Shown piece by piece: positions 1-12,006 of a stretch of 64,000 nucleotides of DNA. This DNA is from Blakeslea trispora (Eukaryota; Mucoromycota; Mucoromycetes; Mucorales; Choanephoraceae): positions 551,912 to 615,911 of the forward strand of contig JAIWNE010000007.1 in assembly GCA_025331445.1 (NCBI GenBank), in the 5' to 3' direction. The notes under the pieces were generated by a model. That model was not told the DNA's origin and did not search any database. It was given only the letters and a program-made list of their open reading frames with translations. The first letter of the stretch is position 1, and the number at the start of each line of letters is the position of its first letter. Made by a program: the position numbers and the translations under genes.

Positions 1-1
1 A

Positions 2-3000
2 AATGAAGAGCGTTCATTAAACCACCTTTCAGATACCATTCATCAACAAACAAGCAAACAATTTGTTGATGCTTCTTGTAGTCAGTGTAAGAAAATCAGG
101 GACAACATTTTTTTTGTACAACAAGATAAACTAATGGTTCGCCTACTCAAGATATGAATCAAGAAGTCACAAACAACACAGGACCTGTTATTAACGGAGT
201 CCAGTTGATATCCACAAGTGTCATTCGTAATCTAAACCCTTATTACATATGATCTCAAGTTCTCATACAAATCTCCCTTGTAGCCAAACCTTTTCAATCT
301 GTATTCAAATTTAGGTTTTTTAATGTCATACAATCCAGCTGCTTCAACGATGTAAGACTGTCCCAACTGTATTGACAAGATAATTAAACAGATTGCTTAT
401 TAGGCCTTTAGTGAGAACAATAATTTGGTGATTTCAGGTAAAATTGAATGGTTTGACCTTCCAAACGACATCATATTAGTTGACTAATGTATATATCTTT
501 AGCACCTACTGGGTCAGGAAAAACAGCAACAATGGAGTTGGCTATCATACGCTTACTCTTTAACAAAGGAAGCCATTCTAAAGTCATTTATATGGCACCC
601 ACTAAAAGCTTATGTAGTGAAAGGGTCAGAGATTGGCAACAAAAGTTTTTACCTCTTGGATTTGAATGTAAATTTTTCTTTGTTTGCTTGGATCAAACCA
701 TTCAATATATGGTACTTATAACAAACGAATAGGTAATGAATTTACAGGTGATACAGAAGACACTTCTGTTGCAATGCTCAAGAAAACTTCCATCATGTAA
801 AGAAAAAAATCTTTGTATCCACTCTAAGGGCTAGTCTCATCAAAGCATCTTGATAGTATTACTACTCCTGAAAAATGGGATGCAATTACTAGACGATCGA
901 TAGACCAGCCTCAATGGATTCAATGCGTCAATCTGTTTCTAGTAAGTTCAGTTCTGACATTACATTTGCTCGTGACTTATTGTCGATAACAGATTGATGA
1001 AGTGCATATATTGAATGAGAAGCGAGGTGCTTGCTTGGAAGCGTGTGTCAGTCGAATGAAGGTAAGCAAATATCACAAAAAGAGTTACGTAGACAGCAAG
1101 TTGATTTTATAATGATGATGTAGACAATGGCAAATAATTTGCGCTTTATTGCAATATCAGCAACTGTCCCTAATGTGTCTGATATTGCTATCTGGTTAAA
1201 TGCCAAGCGTATAGTATTCAATTGAAAAAAAGCGTCAACCTGACTAAAAAAAAAACATAGCTATCTCATTTTCTGAGGAATATCGCCCTATCAAGTTAAA
1301 GAGATTCGTTTATGGATATCAGCATGCTGAGGACAACATGTTTCTTTTCGATAGGAAATTAGATTGGAAGTAAGATGGTTCAGATTCGAGACAGATTGAG
1401 ATGATGAACTTAGAGGAGATATGTATAGACTTTTAGATCTGATCCAAAAGCATAGTGACAACAAGCCAGTGTTGATAGTAAGAAGATGAAATTTGGTTCA
1501 ATCATCAGCTAAAGTTAACTGTCAATTTGCTAGTTTTGTTCTACCAGAAAATCCACTCAACAAGCTTGTGATACTATAGCCAGGTTGATGGATAAAAAGA
1601 ATCTTCAGTCATTAAGGTAGAATCCTTCCTTTTGTTTTTATTAAGCAAATCTCTATGCAAATGATGACTTAACAATGTATATATTTATTCAAGTGAACAA
1701 CCTTCACCAATCCATCCTTTCAAAGAAAAAGTACTTGCAAAATACGCAAAGCGGGGTATTGGATTTCATCATGGTATGATAGAAACGAGGTTAAACAAAA
1801 CTTGCCTCATATTGATAAAGGCCTTTCTTTTATTATAATTAAGCTGGACTAGATCTTAGCGATCGATCTAAAATCGAATCCTTGTTTATGGATAGAGTGA
1901 TACGAGTTATTGGTAAAGAAAAAGAAGATTTGAACCCTCCTCTCCTTGTTCAAAATATATGACTTATTTGCCCCTATCAGCCACCACTTCTACATTAGCA
2001 GTAGGAGTAAACTTGCCGGCTCATTTGGTCATCATCAAATCTACACAAGGCTAGTCATCTATTTTTTTTTAAAAAAAACAAAAATCTTTGTTTTCAACCA
2101 CTAAACATCATTTTATCAGGATATCAAAACGGGGGCTTGGATGAATATTCAGATATTGACCTACTACAAATGATAGGTCGTGCAGGAAGACCTGGACTAG
2201 ATACGTCAGGATGTGCTGTCATTATGACAACACTTCAAATGGAGCAAAAGTATCGATCACTCATATCTGGCACTACAAACATAGAGAGCAGGTAAAATAC
2301 TGAACTCTTTTCATTATTACTACTGATGTATCATCTCTACTTTAACCTTCAATGTGTAACCTAGATTGCATGAAAATCTAATTGAGCATCTTGTATCAGA
2401 GTTGTGTCTTCGAACAATTCAAGATGAATCATCAGCACTTCATTGGTAATCGAAAAGCTTCATGTGTCTATCAAACTAAACAAATGATGCGTAGGTTGCA
2501 ATCTACCTTTCTTTATGTACGAGTCAAACAAAATCCAATACATTATAAGCTGAATGGGTTTGCTTCTTCGCCCGACACTATTCTACAAGGTTCTCTTGTG
2601 ATAACAGAACGGATCCTACTGAAGAAGGACTATGCATGCTAACAGTAACATTTTTCTCAATTGATAGAAATGTGTGTTAAAGATCTAACCTTGCTCGAAG
2701 AAAACAAACTGATTGAAAAATCAGCTAATTTGACATGGAAGATTACACCTTATGGAGTTGCTATGGATAGCTATTATATCAAGTTTCCAACGATGCTTCG
2801 GATTCTTCAATCAGATGTCCCCACGTCTATTGAAGACACAGTAAGGCTCTATCATAAGATAATCAAAAGAGAGAAACCTGATTTGTTCTTTAGCTTCATT
2901 TAATATGCGAATCTTATGAAGAAATGGACATCATCCGATTTAACACTAATGATAGACCGTTTCTCAATAGCTTGAAGAATCATGAAAATCTACGCTTTCC

Positions 3001-5273
3001 TCTTTCAAAAGTAGCTACAGTGACAGATAAGATTTTTATTTTAATTCAAGTAAGATTCGATACCACAGACTCTTCTTTTATAGCCTATAGAATTTGCTAA
3101 TGACTATTTCTTTCTATTTCAAAGTGCGTTCTTGGTGACATTTCATTATACAGTAAAGGAAACAATTTGGCAGCTTTAGAAGCAGCCACAGTCATTAAGA
3201 ATGTTGGCCGAATCGTACGTTGTAAGTGATTGGGTTGATGTCAAATAGATTTCACTTTGTGTTAATTTTCAATCAGGTCTTATTGATTGCAGTGTTCAAG
3301 AGAGACATCCTGTACGTTTGAAGTTTGCTTTGCAGCTCTACCAAAGCATACAAACAAAGTTATGGTTTGACACTACGGAGATAGCTCTTCAAATAGATGG
3401 TATTGGTCCGCAGTTTGCCAAACTACTGGCTAAAGCAAATATAACTTCCATGAGTGAATTGAGACAATGCGATCCAGGTCGAATTGAAATGGTAATAGAA
3501 AAATAAAAGGGAAGGTGTTTGCTGTTATAATGAATTACTTTATTTATTCTGTCGCATAGATATTAAACCGAAAACCTCCATTTGGAACAAAGGTATACCA
3601 GTATGATTAGAATTGTAACCCTACTTATAACTTCTTTGGATTAGGTCAAAAAACAGATCGATGTCATTCCTGAGTTTTACCTTCAAGTAGAGCAGGTAAA
3701 TTGAAACGCAAAATTGAAGTAGGTCCTCATAATGGTTGGTGAATAGAGTACAACAAAAAAAGATGTCAAGGGAGTACTGGTATCGTTACATGTCAATCTT
3801 GGAGTCAATAATCCACATGCAGTTACTATCAGAAAGAACCGAAGAGGTCATCAAGCTTTGTTCTGGATCGAAACATCTGAAAGACAACTGATTGACTTTC
3901 GCCGTATTTCGTAAGCGAGTGATATAAAGTATGTGGGCTATCCTCATGACTAATGCTACAATACAAACATAAGGTTATCCAAGTTGCATGCTGGTAAACA
4001 GTCGTTTGATGTTCATTTGACAGTAACAACACCCATGCTCATCGTCTGGGTTCATCTTCAGAGTGAAGATTATAGTAAATAACGTTCTAACAAGTACATC
4101 TTATGCTACATTCTAAATGACACTCTATGTTTTAAATTTTAGTCGGAATAGATATCGACAAAGAAATCCAAGTTACATTGGATCCAAAGAAGCATATCAA
4201 TGTCTCTTGCACTAGCAATGTGTCAAGAGATCATTGTCAACAACCAACTGCATCTACTTCAAACGAATTGTCTGGAAGAGCTCCATCCAGATCACCCAAA
4301 TTAGAAGTAATCGATCTTGACCCGTCGCCTACTATATCAAGAGACAAGGGGAAAGGAAAGGCATGTATCTTGGCTGATGTGAAAACTGAGCCAGCAGATG
4401 ATTTTATGCCAGCCAAGAGGAAAAAGAAAGAATTAGAAAAACCGTAAACATAACCAGTTTGAACAAAAGAGAGAAAAGAGAACTCATTTATTCTTTTTGA
4501 TTTTTATCAGCTGTAAGCACTTTTGTAAAGATAAAGAAAAGTAAGTTGTTTATTGTTATGAAAAGAAAAGAAACTTAACGATAAAAAAAAAGTTGTGCAC
4601 ACAAGTGCTGTAAGCGAACTTTACAGGTAGACGAAAATGGATCGACTATCAGTCTAAAACGCACTTTCAAAGATCCTGAAGATCTTTCTCCTCAAAAGAA
4701 ATTGAAGACGATAAAAGACTTTATGATACAAGACTTGAATGGTGCTGAACCAAGTTCATCCGCTACTGTTTATCAGCCTGATAAAATAACACCAGGTAAG
4801 ATAGAAACTCTGGATTAGTCTTTTTTTTTTTTTTTGTCTCGTATACAATAATACTCAGCGTAACAAAATCGATCTCAGATGATCATTTATTTGATATAAC
4901 GGATCAAGATATAATGATGATTGACACAAGTACTCCTATACCGGCCGAGGCAACAGAAAGACCAAAGCATGAAGTAGATGATGACTTTGACAGCCTAACT
5001 ATAAATGACGACGATTTGGACAGGATAGCTTATCAAGCAGAATCTTGTCAAACAAAACAAACCAGGATTGATGACTGCGATGCACTTTGGCACGATGTGG
5101 GTGACATGGCTGACAAAGCATTTAATTACCATTCCTTGTCCTCTTCACAGCACACAGCGCAACCTATTGTAATCTACCAGCCTCCAAAGACCAATCAAAA
5201 TGAGCGACAGAGCTATTCATTCAAATCATCTTATTTAGCAGAATGGATTCATCGTTATGTAGACATCATTTAA
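2..5273 (+). CDS. HFM1: Meiotic ATP-dependent DNA helicase, MER3/HFM1 type (5' end possibly outside window)
   Basis: Superfamily-2 Ski2-like helicase of the MER3/HFM1 branch, known to promote meiotic crossovers by extending and stabilising recombination joints. The gene is in many small exons. Visible in order: FFNVIQSSCFND then AFSENNNLVIS spliced to APTGSGKT (Walker A, about 503-526), a motif Ia-like APTKSLCSE, the DEVH box (about 993-1010), motif III ISATVPNVSD (about 1157), and motif VI QMIGRAGRPG (about 2167-2200). A winged-helix/Sec63 part follows, with the helix-hairpin-helix IDGIGPQFAKLLAKANI near 3390-3450. The last exons (4178-4447, 4914-5273) encode a low-complexity acidic tail with no domain I recognise. 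The frame is open at the left edge, so the start may lie upstream. I saw no frame-breaking lesion, but not every splice was checked. The family call is strong; exact exons are approximate. Confidence 0.85.
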
Positions 5274-5356
5274 TCCCTCAAAAAAAAAATATACTAAAAT
5301 AAAAGTTGAGTTTCTAATTCATCTTTTTTCTCTCTTTTTTCTTTCTACATTCGATC

Positions 5357-7103
5357 ATGTTGTTGACTTTTACAGGCAATAGTAGAGTGCTGTATCAAGC
5401 AAAAAGGGGATTTGCTACCCTTATAAATCGAATCAGTAATAAAGAACTAAAAGGCTGGTTGGTTGAACAAGAGCAGCAATTGTATCCTGATATTGTTTTG
5501 GTGGATGTTCGAGAAAGGCATGAGATTGAACAACATGGCAAGATAAAGTCAGCTGTCAATGTTCCTCTCAGTCTAGAATCCAACCTGTTTTCAGCAGGCT
5601 TATCTGATTTCGCTAAATCGAGCAAGGTAACAGGACTGGATGATCTCAAATAGGGACAGAAGGCATTTGAAATTTGAAATTAGATTATTTTTCATTGTAT
5701 GTCAGGAAGACGAAGCGATGAAGCAGCCAATATAGCAATTCAACTTGGCTTTGAACATGTCTATAGTTTGCAGGATGGATTGAAATCATGGGATGGTCCA
5801 ATCCAGCCTTTCATGAGAAATCATTCCCCTTGGGTGCATACTTTGTTTGAGCCAGAGACAGAAACAGCACAATATATTGTCACTGACTTGGGTAAATGAC
5901 TAGAAAAAAAAAAGAAGAAGACAGGGTGATTTATTTTCATGCCATCCAATAGAAACAAGGGAAGCAGTCATTATTGATCCAGTATTAAATTATGATCCGT
6001 TCACAGCCAGTGTATCTCCTTTAACAGCAAAGGCCTTGGTTCAATTTATTCAAGAACATGAATTAAAAGTCACTAAAATTATCGATACTCATGTTCATGC
6101 AGTAAGTAGAAGAAAAAAGAAACTTGAAGAAAGTGATGACATCTTGACCTCGATAAATCTAGGATCATTTAACAGCTGCTCATTATTTGAAAGAACAATT
6201 AGATTCCAAGGTAAAAGAAAAAAAAAGAAATACAGGAAAAAGGCCTTGGTTTAATGACCTGAACCTTTACTTTGTTTAATAGCCCGAGTATTGGATTGGT
6301 CAAGATGTAATTCAAGTACAGCATGTGTTTGGTAAAAGTTACAATATCAATCAACGAGAATTGAATCCTACCGGAGAACAGTTTGATAGATTAGTGACAG
6401 ATGGTACTCAATGGGTATTGGGAAATAACATTGAATGTACTGTCATGGCCACACCTGGCCATACGCCTGCCTGCATGTCTTATCGTATAGGCGATGCTGC
6501 CTTTGTAGGCGATTCTCTATTTATGGTAGTATAGCTTACGAATTATTTCTAAAGTACACATGTCTGATTTATGCCTATGATGATAGCCTGATTTAGGTAC
6601 AGCTCGATGTGACTTTCCTGGAGGAAGTGCAGAGCAAATGTACAACAGCATTCAAAAGATGTATCAACACTGGCCTAGCGATACACGTATCTATGTAGGC
6701 CATGACTACCCGCCTTATGACCGAAGTGTAAGTGTGTACTATATCACTGTTTACGAGACTTTACCTAAAAACAAATAAAGTATCAGGTCATGGCTACTTT
6801 GGAGAAACACCAGAAATTCAATAAAATGATCCATGCCAACGTTTCACTGGATCAATTTGTTTCTATGCGTCAAAAGAGGGATGCTCAACTTAGACCACCT
6901 CGATTTATTCATCCTTCAATTCAAGTAAGTCTTTCTGGAAACATACACAAAAAACAAATGAGAAGGGAGGCTATTTAACTCATGTATTTGCATAGACAAA
7001 CTTAAGAGGTGGCGTACTGCCCACACCTGAAGTCTCTGTTCATGGTCAACAAAAGGCTACTTCATTTTTTAAAATCCCTATTCGATTCAAAAAGAACGTA
7101 TAG
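5357..7103 (+). CDS. Mitochondrial rhodanese-persulfide dioxygenase fusion (ETHE1-like)
   Basis: Two-domain sulfur-metabolism enzyme. The N-terminus (MLLTFTGNSRVLYQAKRG) looks like a mitochondrial presequence. Next is a rhodanese domain with VDVRERHEIEQHG and, after splicing 5626 to 5684, the loop FHCMSGRRSDEA carrying the catalytic cysteine (CxxGxR). A metallo-beta-lactamase fold follows: THVHA spliced to DHLTAAHYLK gives the HxHxDH motif, then ATPGHTPACMSY, FVGDSLFM, GTARCDFPGGSAEQ and VGHDYPPY. These are the metal-ligand and substrate motifs of ETHE1-type persulfide dioxygenases, which oxidise glutathione persulfide to sulfite. The rhodanese domain probably supplies or uses the persulfide in the same chain. 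At least six exons; the start at 5357 is the first in-frame ATG. The rhodanese domain is N-terminal, unlike ETHE1-rhodanese fusions of the bacterial CstB kind. Confidence 0.88.
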
Positions 7104-7130
7104 CTTCTTTTTTATTATTATTATTTACTC

Positions 7131-8854
7131 TTATTTCACTTTGGCTATGCTATGAACCATTTCCTACAATAATAATAAATAAATAAATAAAAATCATCAT
7201 TTTCATATCCTTTGGGCTTACCTCCTTTGAAATCAAATGGCATGTCTTTTCAATCAAATTCAATAAAGAATTGATATCATTGGACCAGTTATTCAAGATT
7301 TCGTTGGCGTCCTTCTTGGGTTGGAAATTGATGATGCCAGCCGAACGATCAATGCGAGCATAGATGGTCTTGGAAACAACTAACTTGCTCAAAAATTCCT
7401 CGGTATCCTTTTCGTTCAGATCCAGCAGTTGAACAAGTCGCTTTGTAGAAACGCGTGTATAGTATTTAGCAATCACACGAATATTGTGTTCAACAACACG
7501 GTGATGAAGCTCCTTCAATCGCTTTTGTCCTTCTTCTGTTGATGTATTGAAAGCAGTTGCCTGACTCAACAATTGACCATAGGTTTGTTCAATCTGTGTC
7601 CAGCGCATCAGTTCGACAGTCACAAAGCATTTGGCCAGTTCTTGATAAAGAGGAATCTGAGCTAGCTTTGTGTCTTGATAGATGCGATGAAGCAAGTCGC
7701 TCTGTTCATTGTCATAAGGTGCGAGAATGACAAACAGAATAGCGTTTTGAAGTGCTTCTTTCCACTTGGTTTCGTCTTCCTGAATTGACTCGGAATCATA
7801 GATTTGCTTATAAAACTTGTGTACATTCAAATATTGATCTTCGTGTAAAGCATGTTGAATCATCAATTGGTAGAAACGGAGTTTCAAATCCTAAGAACAG
7901 CTACACTTAATTCCATTCTGTCCTTTCTACCCTTTTTTTTTTTTTACTCTCTATCTTACCTCGTTTTCCTTGTCCTGGAAGAACTTGGTATTGATCTTCT
8001 TACTGATGATTTGTGTACGAATGTAATCTGATTTGGCTAAACAGAGCCTCATTTGTTCCAAAATGAAATCGACCTTTTCACGCTTATCCATGGATCCAAA
8101 TGTCTCTACTTGAAGCTCTTGAAGAATATCAGCAGCTTCATTTGTCTTGCCCTCATCTTCACGAATCTTTGCCAAGAGACGCGTAATACGTGCACGTTCC
8201 ACTTCAACATAGATCTAATCTTTGACTGAGTATCTCTTTTTCTTTTGTTACCATAAGCCATTTTACCTTGCCATCTGTCACTGTACGTAAAGTGTCGATC
8301 AATTCCAATTTGGTTTCCATATCAGGTGTACTATCCAAATAGAACATGGCTTCTTGTACCATTTTAGAGGTAGCCTAACAAGAATGTGAGTCAAGTGGGT
8401 TATTATTCTGATAGGATGGGATAAATAGAGACTTACAGCCTTCAATTGACCATGCTTCTTTGACAATAACACAATCTGTTCATTCATCAACTTCCATTCA
8501 TTCACTTGATGACACAACTTGACTACTTGAACTAAAATGCGACCTGTTGAAGCTTGATCAGCAGCCTAACCAAGAAAAAAAAAGAAAAAGAATAAGACTA
8601 TTTTGTTGGTGAAGATAAAGAAAACAAAGGCTATGTTTTTCTTTTACATTTCTAGCTTGCTTCTCAATGGATAATAATTTCTCTAAAGCTTCATTCAATT
8701 TGCCTTGCTACCATAAACACATGAGTGAACGCGTTCAAAAAAAAAAAAACAAATTCAAAGAGCTTACCTGAACCAAAGATTCAGTTTCAGGCAAAAGAGC
8801 ATCCACTTGAGGACTGAAATCCTTGTCCATCTTTTCTAACTTTCCATCGGACAT
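7131..8854 (-). CDS. RPN5: 26S proteasome regulatory lid subunit Rpn5 (PSMD12)
   Basis: Scaffold subunit of the 26S proteasome lid, built of helical repeats and a C-terminal PCI domain. The protein starts [20 protein letters not shown] at 8854. The last large exon (about 7184-7887) carries [17 protein letters not shown], the PCI winged helix ([38 protein letters not shown]) and the Rpn5-typical end [12 protein letters not shown] short final exon spliced by GT-AG adds [10 protein letters not shown] before the stop at 7131, so the simple ORF end at 7150 is intron read-through. Several short introns lie between 7888 and 8790. It is divergent from the eIF2alpha gene, with about 440 bp between the two start codons. 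Confidence 0.9.
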
Positions 8855-9295
8855 TGTGTATAGTTTGTTTGTATAGTTTCTTAAAAAGAGAAAAAAAAAT
8901 TAAAAAAAGAGAGAGAGAGAGATTACCTTTGAGTTGCCTCCTATTTTGTACGCGCAACACTGACTTATCCACGTCATGTTGATATTAAAAGTCAGCCAGT
9001 ACTGTTGAATTATGCGTATTTCGAATGAATCATAAAAAAAAGGGGAGAAAGGAAAGGGATTAAACAAAAGAAACTGAATTTCAAATGGTCCTTGTCTATA
9101 AGACTTCAACCTCTTTTGATTACTTAGGATCCTGTTTAACTCGGCTTATTTCAATTCAAGGGAAATCATCTTAGCAACAGAATGCCCGGAGTTTATTTTA
9201 GTGGAAAGGCTTGTCAAGTTCCGCAAAAAAATTTTCCGTTTTTTTTTTTTTTCTTTACACATTCTTTTTGTTTGTTATAGAAATCATAAACCAAG

Positions 9296-10410
9296 ATGGC
9301 TGACAACAAGTATTTTTGTCGCATGTACGAAAATGAATTCCCCAAGGTGGATGACGTTGTCATGGTCAATGTTCGTCAGATTGCCGATATGGGTGCCTAT
9401 GTCAAGCTTGTAAGTTTTACCCCTCCCTTTCCATCAGATGACTGGAATTAAGTAACCATGTATAGCTTGAATATGGCGACAGAGAAGGTATGATCTTGCT
9501 CTCTGAATTGTCCAGAAGACGTATTCGTTCAGTTCAAAAGTTGATTCGTGTCGGCAGGGATGAAGTTGTAGTTGTTCTCAGAGTGGATGAAGAGAAGGGT
9601 AAAACACTCGTTACGCGCGTACGTCAGAAAAGCGACTAAAACGATAGTGTTTAGGTTACATTGATTTGTCAAAGCGTCGTGTCACTCCTGAAGATATCAT
9701 CAAATGTGAAGAAAAGTACAACAAGTCAAAAACTGTTCACTCTATTTTGCGTCATGTTGCCGAAAAGAACGATGTTCCTCTTCAAGACTTGTATGAATCT
9801 ATTGGCTGGCCCTTGTACAAGAAGTTTGGTCATGCCTATGATGCTTTCAAAGTAGCCATTCTGTAAATAATTACTTTCTTCTTGTTAAGATAGAGGAGAT
9901 GGAAACTTATTCATTCTTTATAGTGATGCTGACACTGTCTTCCAAGGCATGGATATTCCTGCCGAAGTGATGAAGGAGTTATTATTTATCATCAAGCGTA
10001 GAATGACACCTCACCCCGTCAAGATTCGTGCTCAATTGGATATTAGATGTACTGGTATTGATGGTGTAAATGCCATTCGGGCTGCCTTAAAGGCTGGTGA
10101 GTCAGTTGGTTCAGAAGACATTCCTGTCAAGATCACCTATTTGGCTGCACCTTTCTATGTTGTCACTGTCGATTCTTTGGACAAGAAGCTCGGTTTCGAG
10201 ATTATCGAGAAGAGTGTCGAGGCAATAAAGACAGAATTAGACAAGTTTGCTTGGACCAAATTCAAGGTTGAAAAGGAAGCCAAGTTGGTCTCTGATTCTG
10301 ATGACCGTGATTTCGCTGCTCTTTTGGCCAAGGCAGAGAAGGAAAATGAACTTGTCAGTGGTGATGAAGATGAAGGTGATGCTGTTGCTGCCAGTGATGA
10401 TGATATGTAA
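9296..10410 (+). CDS. SUI2: Translation initiation factor eIF2 alpha subunit
   Basis: Alpha subunit of eIF2, which carries initiator tRNA to the 40S ribosome and is the target of stress kinases. Starts [20 protein letters not shown], an S1 RNA-binding domain follows ([17 protein letters not shown]). The phosphorylation loop [11 protein letters not shown] is intact, including the serine corresponding to Ser51 of other eukaryotes. The helical middle ([20 protein letters not shown]) and C-terminal alpha-beta domain ([20 protein letters not shown]) are complete, and the tail is acidic ([15 protein letters not shown]). Introns near 9412-9466, 9598-9654 and 9864-9924. Length is usual for the family. 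Confidence 0.96.
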
Positions 10411-10597
10411 ATTACGATAATAAATACACAAAAAAAACAAAGAAACTTTGTAATCTCTTGCTTTCACTTTATGTATCCCAAGTTTTCTCAGCTTTAAAAA
10501 AAATCAGAGCTATAAAATGAGAGTCCTCCCCCCCCCCCTTTTTTTTTAAGCTATTTTTTCTTCTTTTTTTCCAAACCTTTTTCTTTATTAGTCAAAA

Positions 10598-11604
10598 ATG
10601 ACCATTTATTACACAACGACGTTTCTTATTCTGATGGTGGAGGTAAATATACCTTATTCTTAAGAACAAAAGTATGGACTTGTACCTAATCTTTGTTTTT
10701 TTGGCAGATGGTCGCGTTCTGTCTCTTGGTGGTAAGAATCGAAAGAAAAGAGCACGACCTGTTACTTACAACAATCTAGATTCCTCTTCCTTCTCGATGG
10801 CGTAGAGCTGTTCTTAAGTTTGCTTCTACTTCTCCTGTGGTAAAAGAAAAAAAAATTAAGCTTTGTTGCCCTTTCATTTTTTCACACTTTGGTTTATTAG
10901 GTTGCCAGAGCCATTAGTACTCTTAAAATTGTTTTTGGGTAAAGCAAATGGATGATTAAGCCAATGATTAGCACTAACAAAGTTTTTGTTTATTAGTTTT
11001 ATTTTCGTTTTGTTTGTTGGTAAGAAAGATGCCATTAGAAAGAAAAAAGAACCTTCCAGCTTATTTAAAACCATTAGATGCCGTCAGTCGTTTACAGCGT
11101 ATTGATCAAGATGTAGCTGCTGAAGGTCAACCTTATCATGATTATAGTTATGAAACTAGCTTAAAGGCACGCAAATTCTATGCTCAAAGAAACCTCTACT
11201 TGACTGGTTTTACTCTCTTTTTATCGCTGTAAAGTTTTTTTTATTTCTTTTTTTCGATTCAGCATTACTGTAAATTGTCGAAACTGACAAATTTGTCATA
11301 TAATAGGATATTGGAAAGAACGAGCACTTTATTGATTCAGATGTTAAAGCATGATGAGGAACTCGAATATGCCAAAAAGGAAAACTTGTCTTCTCAGGCT
11401 GACCAAAAGCGCTTATTGGAAATGGAACGTACTTATGAAGACAAGATCAAGCAACTCAAGGAAGAACTAGTGGTACTCAAGAAAGAGGACAGAGACTTTG
11501 AGAATCTCAAGAAACAAGTGGAACAACAGACAACTGAATATCATCGTCTTGCTGATGAACACAAACAGCTTGAAGCCAGTTTAAGCAATAAAAAGACCAT
11601 TTAA
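10598..11604 (+). CDS. ER membrane protein of the BAP31/Yet1-Yet3 family
   Basis: Integral ER protein related to mammalian BAP31 and yeast Yet1/Yet3, which bind the translocon and help export or quality control of membrane proteins. Assembled exons give MTIYYTTTFLILMVEM, then VAFCLLVIPLPSRWRRAVLKF, a second hydrophobic segment (LKIVFGFI...FVLFV), RLQRIDQDVAAEG, a third membrane segment (NLYLTGFTLFLSLILERTS) and a cytosolic coiled coil (11340-11600) rich in E, K and Q. This is the family's layout of three membrane helices plus a coiled coil. Five or more short introns, two of them in the first 250 bases. There is no obvious KKXX retrieval signal: the C-terminus reads SNKKTI. Confidence 0.85.
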
Positions 11605-11635
11605 GTGTTTTGTAGGTAATTATTATTGATACAAC

Positions 11636-12006
11636 TTATGCTACTGAAATGCTTGTGTCTATTTCATATGTGTTTTCATCATCTTCTTCATCTGCAAATT
11701 CATCAGGATCATAAATTACTCGAATAATGAGTGAACAAGAAGGGCATCGAGCAACATCATCACCATCCCTTAAATCATCCTGTACCAATAAGCAATGAGT
11801 ATATTAGTTCAAACTTATATGTAAATATATGAAGTAAAACTTACGATTGAGATTTCAAACTTGTCTCCACAAGGACAAGGATAAGTGTAGATTTGATCAT
11901 CTTCATTGAACTCCATATCTTCAATTTCAATCTATTTGGCTTTTAGTTAAAGAATAGCCTCTTTTTCTTTTATGCATAAACTTACTTCGTCGTAAAAAGA
12001 AGTCAT
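11636..12006 (-). CDS. DPH3: Diphthamide biosynthesis protein 3 (CSL zinc finger, Kti11)
   Basis: Small CSL-type zinc-finger protein that serves as electron donor to the Dph1-Dph2 enzyme in diphthamide synthesis on eEF2, and also works with Elongator. Three exons give [53 protein letters not shown] and an acidic end. The four metal-binding cysteines (CPC and CPSC) and the CSL tripeptide are present. The length (about 82 residues) is normal for the family. It converges with the BAP31-like gene with about 30 bp between stop codons. Confidence 0.93.

Noticed and set aside
7150..7180. Rpn5 C-terminus ending in a hydrophobic tail ([14 protein letters not shown])
   Set aside because: It is intron read-through; a GT-AG intron restores the family ending EEMVHS.
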